DNA of 64,000 nucleotides. Source: Brachybacterium sacelli. Lineage in GTDB: Bacteria; Actinomycetota; Actinomycetes; Actinomycetales; Dermabacteraceae. The DNA lies in the NCBI RefSeq assembly GCF_017876545.1, contig NZ_JAGIOD010000002.1, forward strand, positions 868,001 through 932,000, given 5' to 3'. How positions within the stretch are numbered: the first letter of the stretch is position 1; each line of letters begins with the position of its first letter. The notes under the pieces are model-generated. The model did not search any database. It had not been told where the DNA came from and saw nothing but the letters and a program-made list of their open reading frames with translations. Below, piece by piece: positions 62,177-64,000 of the stretch. The translations under genes and the position numbers were made by a program.

Positions 62177-63615
62177 GGGTCTTCTCAGATGACGGTGTAG
62201 GTCGGCCGGGCGCGTCGGTCCGCAGATAGACGTCGAGGTCTCCCGACGACGGAGGTTCCTACGCCATCCATCCGAAAGACCTCGACGTGTCCGACGCTAC
62301 CCCGCCGGCCGGCTTCGGCCGCCCTGACCTGACCGCCTTCGCTCGACTCGACGGCCTCGGTCTGAGCGTGACCGGGCAACGACTTGAACCGGATCGTGCG
62401 GTCCTCGTGTGCCGCGTGGTGGAACCAGATCAGTGGTGCCGACGGTGCGGCAGCGAAGGCGCTGCTCGTGACACCGTGATCCGGCGGTTGGCCCACGAGC
62501 CGCTGGGCTGGCGACCGACCGTGCTGGAAGTTGTAGTGCGCCGCTACCGCTGTGCCGACTGCGGACACGTGTGGCGCCAAGACACCAGCGCCGCGGCGGA
62601 GCCACGCGCGAAGCTCTCGCGCACCGGGCTGCGGTGGGCGCTGGAAGGGATCGTGGTCGCACACCTCACCGTCGCCCGTGTCGCCGAGGGACTCGGGGTC
62701 GCGTGGGACACCGCCAACAACGCGGTCCTGGCTGAAGGCAAGCGGCTGCTGATCAACGACCCCACGCGGTTCGAGGGCGTGAAGGTCATTGGCGTCGATG
62801 AGCACGTCTGGCGCCACAGCAGGCGTGGCGATAAGTACGTCACCGTGATCATCGACCTCACCCCGGTCCGCGATGGCGCCGGCCCAGCAAGGCTGCTGGA
62901 CATGGTCGAGGGCCGGTCGACGGCGGCGTTCAAGACCTGGCTCGCCGACCGCGACGACGCCTTCCGTGACGCGGTCGAGGTGGTCGCGATGGACGGCTTC
63001 ACCGGGTTCAAGACCGCCGCTGCAGAGGAGATCCCGGACGCGGTCACGGTGATGGATCCCTTCCACGTCGTGCGCTTGGCCGGTGACGCCCTCGACAGGC
63101 GCCGGCGCCGGGTCCAACTCGCGATCCACGGGCACCGTGGGTTCAGGGACGACCCGCTCTACAAGTCGCGGCGCACGCTGCACACCGGCGCGGACCTGCT
63201 CACCGACAAGCAGAGCGACAGGCTACGCGCGCTGTTCGTTGATGACGCTCACGTCGAGGTCGAGGCGACCTGGGGTGTCTACCAGCGCATGATCGCCGCC
63301 TATCGCCACGAGGACCGGCAACGTGGCCGCGAGCTCATGGAGAAGCTGATCACCGACCTCAGCGCCGGCGTCCCCAAGGTGCTCACCGAGCTCACCACCC
63401 TGGGCCGGACCCTGAAGAAGCGAGCCGCTGACGTGCTCGCCTACTTCGAACGACCCGGCACCAGCAACGGGCCGACCGAGGCGCTCAACGGACGGCTCGA
63501 ACACCTGCGCGGCTCCGCACTCGGGTTCCGCAACCTGACCAACTACATCGCCCGAAGCCTGCTCGAGACCGGCGGCTTCAGACCCCAACTTCTACACCCC
63601 CGATTGGGATGAGCC
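62177..63615 (+). mobile_element. Complete ISL3-family insertion sequence
   Basis: The 1439-bp copy has ends GGGTCTTCTCAGATGACGGT (62177) and the inverse repeat ending 63615, and one transposase gene filling most of it. Its left end duplicates the solo end at 59541. Confidence 0.9.
62287..63612 (+). CDS. ISL3-family transposase
   Basis: The 441-residue protein has an N-terminal zinc finger (CRRCG, CADCGHVW), an HTH (GIVVAHLTVARVAEGLGVAWD) and the DDE-type ISL3 core: VIGVDEHVWRHSRRG (Asp), VVAMDGFTGFK (Asp) and late NGPTEALNGRLEHLRGSALG (Glu). GTG 62287 is the start. It is intact, so the composite could still be mobile. Confidence 0.93.
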   Translation: MSDATPPAGFGRPDLTAFARLDGLGLSVTGQRLEPDRAVLVCRVVEPDQWCRRCGSEGAARDTVIRRLAHEPLGWRPTVLEVVVRRYRCADCGHVWRQDTSAAAEPRAKLSRTGLRWALEGIVVAHLTVARVAEGLGVAWDTANNAVLAEGKRLLINDPTRFEGVKVIGVDEHVWRHSRRGDKYVTVIIDLTPVRDGAGPARLLDMVEGRSTAAFKTWLADRDDAFRDAVEVVAMDGFTGFKTAAAEEIPDAVTVMDPFHVVRLAGDALDRRRRRVQLAIHGHRGFRDDPLYKSRRTLHTGADLLTDKQSDRLRALFVDDAHVEVEATWGVYQRMIAAYRHEDRQRGRELMEKLITDLSAGVPKVLTELTTLGRTLKKRAADVLAYFERPGTSNGPTEALNGRLEHLRGSALGFRNLTNYIARSLLETGGFRPQLLHPRLG

Positions 63616-63998
63616 ATGAAGACGTTGATGGATTGATGGGAGGCGCTGCTGCCCGCCTGGTTCACCCGCACCGAGTACTCAGCCGGGACGTAGCCCTCCT
63701 TTCGGGCACGCTGCAGGTCGGAGCGAATCTCCTTGGTCAGCGCCGCACCGTAGAGGCCTTCGGTGGCCTCGTAGTTCGAACCGAAGGTCCCTGCGTATAT
63801 CGATCCGCCGTCGTCGGTCTCGCCCCCGCCGGTGAAGTCCCGGAGGCGTTCGGCCCCCTTCAGGCGCCCGGCCGTGTCCGCCTCCTGCAAGATGACCTCT
63901 CCCAGAAGCTTGCGGCGCGCGGGGTCGTCCTCACGCATGAACTCATCCCGCAGGGCATCCGCGGAGTCAGCTCTGTCGGCGTGCTTCACTCCGACCAT
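63616..63998 (-). pseudogene. 5' part of an LPD29-like gene split by the ISL3 composite
   Basis: The frame runs from an ATG at 63998 (or further upstream, off the window) to the transposon. The end of this part, LTKEIRSDLQRARKEGYVPA then EYSVRVNQAGSSASHQSINV, recalls the iR-x-DL...SVR...S-x-x-SI-x-V pattern of LPD29-type domains in large polyvalent mobile-element proteins (weak, by eye). With the 59301 fragment it gives ~204 residues. It was the first visible gene of the minus-strand array module. Confidence 0.6.
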
Positions 63999-64000
63999 GA

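Larger units (their letters stand above)
59541..63615. mobile_element. ISL3-family composite transposon (one solo left end plus one full IS)
   Basis: The 4075-bp unit starts GGCTCTTCCCAGATGAGGGT (59541) and ends with the inverse GGCTCATCCCAATCGGGG-type repeat (63615). It is flanked by perfect 8-bp duplications ATGAAGAC (59533-59540 and 63616-63623), as ISL3 elements make. Inside are a left-end fragment (59541-59705), two cargo genes and a complete ISL3 copy (62177-63615). The outer ends moved together as one unit. Confidence 0.9.

Overview
The window is GC-rich actinobacterial DNA made almost entirely of mobile and accessory modules. Evidence for the phylum is the composition, GTG/TTG starts, DUF2637, DUF6112 and SCO6880-type conjugation genes, an ArdC antirestriction protein and a groEL behind a CIRCE operator. 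I cannot name a genus. Only the first ~580 bp (a PH-domain protein and a small membrane protein) look like ordinary chromosome.

Region A (about 0.6-41.9 kb) is an integrative and conjugative element (ICE). Its right part (22.5-40.0 kb, all + strand) is a compact Gram-positive type IV secretion operon: ArdC, primase-polymerase, DUF2637, ParB-like, VirB8-like, M23 peptidoglycan hydrolase, two DUF6112 proteins, VirB6/TrbL-like, SCO6880-like, VirB4, VirD4/TraG and SSB-like, followed by a large serine integrase at 40.2-41.9 kb. The MobF relaxase lies at 3.9-7.4 kb on the minus strand. Between relaxase and transfer operon is cargo: MFS pumps, AraC and TetR regulators, a groEL, a dead cytosine methyltransferase, an IS3-family element and two broken copies of the relaxase 5' end. 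A short GTGCACCT-type motif recurs in front of many element genes.

Region B (41.8-53.5 kb) is a tRNA array. I can fold 23 tRNAs, all on the minus strand, covering 17 amino acids (no Cys, Thr or Trp), plus one relic. The array includes an FtsK-like ATPase whose Walker A lysine is replaced, tiny basic ORFs, and a 6.1 kb IS21-family transposon carrying a VOC protein, ArsR, an SRPBCC protein, a DUF3052-like protein and a DrrAB-type ABC pump.

Region C (53.5-64.0 kb) continues on the minus strand with a GIY-YIG-like gene, two related unknown genes and a possible LPD29-like gene. Two cargo transposons have broken this module. An IS481-family element (TfoX-like, NTF2-like and HxlR cargo) has 6-bp duplications GCTAGG. 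An ISL3-family composite (GlxA-type regulator and ABM protein cargo) has 8-bp duplications ATGAAGAC. Removing each transposon restores an open reading frame, so the ancestral module can be reconstructed.

The best candidates for something undescribed are the tRNA array with its companion genes, the repeated intergenic motif of the transfer operon, and the repeated capture of cargo at relaxase 5' ends.
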